Positions 59,706-64,000 of a stretch of 64,000 bases of DNA are shown here, in pieces. The DNA is from Takifugu bimaculatus. Its lineage: Eukaryota; Chordata; Actinopteri; Tetraodontiformes; Tetraodontidae. How positions within the stretch are numbered: the stretch's first letter is position 1; every line of letters begins with the position of its first letter. The stretch covers positions 3,494,794 through 3,558,793 of the forward strand of contig CP034991.1 of assembly GCA_004026145.2 (NCBI GenBank), read 5' to 3'. The notes below the pieces were generated by a model. That model was not told the DNA's origin. It ran no database searches and saw only the letters and a list, made by a program, of their open reading frames with translations. The translations under genes and the position numbers were made by a program.

Positions 59706-62700
59706 GGGGGCGAGTTGTTAGAGGGGGGGGGCGAGCGTGAGGGTTGCAGGTGGTAGAGAGATTAAACAAAGAGAGGGAGATGGGAGCTGAAGGCGTGGAA
59801 TTGGTTGCAGCGTGGATGCGAGGAGGGTGGGTTCAGTGCTGCCTGGCTCCAGACATCTTTCCCGACCTCACCCCAGTTCCGCTTTTATTTATTCTTGTTA
59901 CAGAAGAACGTGAGTAAAGAACACGTCACCCCTCTCATTCGATCCGCTGTACATATAACGACATTTGACAATAACTCTTAACACTAAATATGGCTGATGG
60001 ACAAAAAAAACCCAGTTATTTTTCCCCTAAATTTTAGGAAAAATAAAAAAAGAGACAAACAAATGAAAACAATGAGCCGTAGTAAAGCTTCGCTCCCTCT
60101 GCCTGCAGTTCCAGGTGTGACCAGCGGTCAAGTGCTTGTTGTTGTTTCCAGATGCCTGTAAATAATCTTATATCGGCCTGAGTGTGATTTGCTGTATTGC
60201 GGCTTGCTTTTTAAAGTTGAGAGAAGAAAAAAAAAATAGCGGCCAACCTGTCCATCATCTCACTGTCAACACACTGTCCAGGTTCAGCGGGACGGACGCC
60301 TCAGACGGAGGTGATGGGGGGGGGGGTCTCACTTACACTTCTGGTTCTCTACCCAAAACCATAGAAAAGATTGGAAGAGCTCCCACAGGGTTTTAGAGAT
60401 CTCATATTTTTTAATGATGTACTATAGTGTAATTTGTACTGTAAATACTGAGGCCGGAGGGGGGGGCGTGTCATAGTGGCAGGGTTTCGTTCAGGATTAC
60501 ACGCACACCCGCACATGCCGATGGATCATAGGATCTTTGGGAGGATTTAAATTCAATCATATCTCTCAAATTAAGGCCACCGTCCTGACAGAAGTACCGA
60601 AGGCAACGCGTCCGCTTCGCCTCTTTGGCCTTTTTATCGTGCGCAAAGTTCAATAACCGGAGTCGCCTCCTCAAATCGGAGGCTCCCAGCCAATCAGAAT
60701 TGTCCGTGCACGTCTGCGTCATCATGCGTTGACTCGCCAGCTCCCACATTCGGGCTCGAGGCTCCTCCTCGCATCCAAACCTCACTTTTATTCGCCATAT
60801 CGGACGCCGATGGTGGCGTCGGGGCCTGGTCGTGCTGCTCGTCGGGGCGACCAGGGTTTAAGGGTCATGACAGACCAGTCAGTTACTGGGGGGGGGGGTT
60901 ACTGATCATCACCAGCTTTCTATGGGGGTCGCCTGACCTCCGTAGTTGAACAAAGCGTTTCGTTTTGAACAAAGGAGTCGCCGGCGGGTGCAACTTCCTC
61001 GTGTGGTCGTGGTGTGTTTCCGTTTTTTTTTTTTATTATTTCCGCCCCCCCCATGAACAAAATCTATGCTTAAGTAGCCACTTGCCTTGTAACATTGTGT
61101 TTTACCTGTGCAGATACAGTCCAGCGATGAAGTACTGTGGTGTTTACATTGTAACCATATTGTAGAGTATCTGAAAAACGTTGCCTAATGATGCCAATGA
61201 AAGACAAACTATTCATGTTTAAGTGCAAGTAAAGAGCAAACAAAAAAACAAACAAAATAACCTAAAGTGTCTAGAAAGAGTGCGAGCGAGCGTGCGTGCA
61301 CACGATGACCTTTTCTTTTGTTTGTTTTGGGTTGCAGAGGTCAGGCCTGTGGCGACCCCTGTCCCCCTGTAACGCTACGCGTGTGGATGCAATTCAGTAA
61401 TGAAGAGAATGACTAAATCATCAAATTTATATATTTTTCTACCATATCTGAGTTAGAACCTGGGCGAGGACGTGCCGCATAAAGAACGGAGGGAACGCGG
61501 TCTCGGCGTTCCCGCCTCGCTGGTGCCATGTGCCACACCTCCGGGGCCCAGTGGGTTCTGCTAACATATAGATTGATATGTCAGTTGCCAATAGATCAGA
61601 TTTTTAAATGACCATTTTTATTTTTTTTTTGGGGGGGGGGGGGGGAGTTTAGATTGAAAACGCTTTGTAATTTTGTTTCCCTGCTGCTTCATGAGCTGCG
61701 AGAGCGGGTCGGTGGAACCGCTGAGGCTCAGGCTCCACAGCGGGCCGCGCAGAGCTCTCACGCACGAGGCCTCAGCACAGCTGCGCACAGCTGCAGTTAC
61801 CCGCCCCTATCGCCAGGCAACCATCCCTGTCTCGGATTAATCGCGTAGTGGATTGTTGACTTTCTTTACAATTGTATTTTGATGTCGAACCTTTTAATTC
61901 GGAGGAAAATTTGAACATTGCTGCCATTTCCTAAGTGATTAAGAATTTAAAAAAGCAATAAACTCCAGCTGCTTAATTTCCCCCTTTAACGCCACCAGCA
62001 ACAGAACAAACTTATTTCCTGACAGCTATCAGAAGGTTTGGCACTAATTTAATATTCCCAGACTATTGAGCAGCAGGGAGCCTTTTAAATATTCATTGTT
62101 TGCTGTAATTGAGCCCTTTTGGCCACTGGTTCCGCTCATGAAAGCAGACATCAAAGGGGATTATTAGTTAGTGACACTAACGATGCCAAAAACGTGCTCC
62201 GACAGATAAAATATCAGAACTCGAACTCCATATCTGGTGACAGTTGTTGTCTTGTCGGTGGGCGAAGCTCGGCCTCGCCGTGGCCCCTGTGTGACGCACG
62301 CTCTTGTGTTTGTGTTCATTCATGCATCCTCAGTCCTGACGGGCCAAATAGGGACGCGCGGCTCAGGACGGGAGGGGAAGTGGCGGCGGCGGCGAGCACA
62401 TCCGACCTCATCGCCGCGCGTTCAGTGAGTGGATAGGTCAGATCAGACCGTCTCGGCCCGCCTGTAGCCACTCGTGAGAGCGGTACGGTCCAAACCTTTG
62501 CGTCCCCCCCCCTGCAGAGAAAAGAAACAAATCAAAAGATCGACGTCATCAACCAGGAACGATGACGTCACTGCCGTTTAGGGAGGTTCTATTCGCATTT
62601 TAAACCGATTGCGATCGCAGCACGTGCCACTTCTGTGCAATGCAAATGTCGAAAGGCTGCGATCGTGTCCTGTGGTCAGTAGAACCAGCTGCCCTGGTGT

Positions 62701-62858
62701 GACAGCGCCCTCTAGTGGGAGGGTGCGGGTCGTGATGCTGTTTTGTGGTCGAACGTGCTCCTTTGCTGGCCTGCAGGCTTCTCAGCTGTGTGTCGTCTCT
62801 CTGCTGTTTTACTGCTCTTTAACCGTCCGCTCCAGCAAAGATGTAAAAATAAACCAAT
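59706..62858 (+). other. slc20a2 3' UTR and downstream region
   Basis: No gene. Candidate poly(A) signals on the + strand occur at about 60041, at 61957-61962 and at about 62850. The first would give a 3' UTR of about 350 bp and the last about 3.1 kb. Long G runs occur at about 59728, 60316, 60889 and 61630. The true end cannot be chosen from sequence alone. Confidence 0.45.
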
Positions 62859-63660
62859 AAAATAAAGAAAAACAAAACCGTAGCCTGCTTTGACAAAATC
62901 TTTACGGATCTTTTGATTTGCATATATTGTACTGTAATGTTTTTATTTAAGATTTTAGTGGGAGAAAATTGTCTGCTTTTAAACTGAATAATGGGAATTA
63001 AAATTACAAAGAATTCATCTCTGAGTCCTGTCGTCTTTTTTTGTTTCATCACACATTTCTGTCAGGCCAGAGCTTTACATTGTCTCCATGGTAACGCTGA
63101 ACTAAGCTGCTCTCAACACAACATTCTGGAGTTTGAAGTCTTAGATGTTTCTGCGTTAAGTAGGTTAGAAAATCAACCTTAAATTGATAACAAGTCTTTA
63201 TTATTGTATATTTCTGTGATAAAACTTTACAAATCATGTTCACATCTTCTGACGTACATATAATTTAGTAAGAGCTGTTTAAGATTAAAGTCTCCTAAAG
63301 ATCTTTCACGCCGACATATTTCTGCTGTTGCCATGGTGAAAAGAAGCTATTTCCTTCGCTGATATAATTATTGCTAATTAATTAGCAGAAGCCACATAAA
63401 ATAGATCCCAACCACTCAGAGACGGAGCGGACGGGACCTTGGACCTTCTCTTACCATGTGATGCAGCCTTTACTAATGTTTGCGCCTGTTCCGACCAAAA
63501 TATCAGCAAAATAACGACAACAAAACCAGCTGGTGGTGTTGGGTTAGTTCATTTCCATCCAAATCATTTTTATTATCCTCCAAACGGAAAAGTTTACCCT
63601 GTGATTTGAACTGTTCACCAAGCCAAAGAAAAAAAAACATACATTTGCATTTCTTCAGGT
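62859..63660. other. Intergenic region
   Basis: AT-rich sequence without recognisable gene or repeat; only short open frames. Confidence 0.5.
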
Positions 63661-64000
63661 AGCGTCGGAGGCGTAAAGAGGGAAACGGCGGAACTCTCTC
63701 CTTCCAGTCACGTGATAAATAACCTTTGCATTGGTGAGTAATGGAGAGATTAATTTCAGATCACGGGAAGCAGAAGAAGAAGCGACTGTCTTGTGAGAGA
63801 GCGGGGGGGGGGGGCACGTTGGAAAAGGTCAGGGGCGGGTTGACCTCCGCCCGGGAAGCGGAGGATCTGTAGTGTACGCAGACGGACTCTGGAGACGCCA
63901 TTCAGAAAGGTGCCCGCGGTCCATAAAGCAAGGTCACGTGACCCGAGAAGGGTGACGTCACGGGAAGAGGGCGGGGTCTGAGACCGAAGCTGGACCTCCC
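63661..64000. promoter_or_regulatory. CpG-rich candidate promoter at the right edge
   Basis: Holds GTCACGTGA at 63707-63715, the 12-bp palindrome GGTCACGTGACC at 63932-63943, a full CRE TGACGTCA at 63953-63960 and a GC box at about 63969-63976, within GC-rich sequence. Most likely the promoter of a gene beyond the window. Direction unknown. Confidence 0.5.

Overview
The window is nuclear DNA from a vertebrate, most likely a teleost fish with a compact, pufferfish-like genome. Genes are split by GT/AG introns that are often only about 80-150 bp long, and AATAAA signals and CpG-rich promoters are present. The proteins have one-to-one matches in vertebrate families. Human neighbours are kept in blocks: GZMA/GZMK-CDC20B-GPX8 (human 5q), then AREG-EREG-EPGN-MTHFD2L (human 4q), then SLC20A2 (human 8p). 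No bacterial, phage or CRISPR features were seen. All exon limits were read by eye from splice signals, reading frame and family similarity.

Region 1 (1-18.8 kb) is a tandem array of six granzyme A/K-like serine protease genes, all on the + strand (called A-F here). Copies A-C have unit lengths of about 2.3 kb and copies D-F about 2.9 kb. The two halves are separated by gpx8 (-) and cdc20b (+), which sit head to head. Only copy C is intact from start to stop. Copy A is cut by the window edge, and B, D, E and F each carry their own frame break. Introns and spacers are nearly identical between copies, while the coding changes fall mostly in the surface loops that shape substrate choice. The gpx8 gene lacks its last exon: its homology stops where a dispersed repeat and a truncated granzyme spacer begin.

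Region 2 (18.8-35.5 kb) holds four genes, all on the - strand: amphiregulin (areg), epiregulin-like (ereg), epigen-like (epgn) and mthfd2l. The first three encode membrane-anchored EGF-family ligands of ErbB receptors with the spacing C-X7-C-X4/5-C-X10-C-X-C-X8-C. The fourth encodes a mitochondrial NAD(P)-dependent methylene-THF dehydrogenase/cyclohydrolase.

Region 3 (35.5-64 kb) is dominated by slc20a2, a sodium-phosphate cotransporter (PiT-2) on the + strand. It has a likely CpG-rich first exon near 38.3 kb, a long first intron, and coding exons from 51.36 to 59.71 kb (677 codons). The most striking feature is a duplicated 85-bp exon (57498-57582 and 58162-58246). Both copies are open, have the same phase and have good splice sites. 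Because 85 is not a multiple of three, using both would break the frame, so they look like mutually exclusive alternatives that swap a 28-residue transmembrane segment. The right edge looks like the CpG-rich promoter of a further gene.
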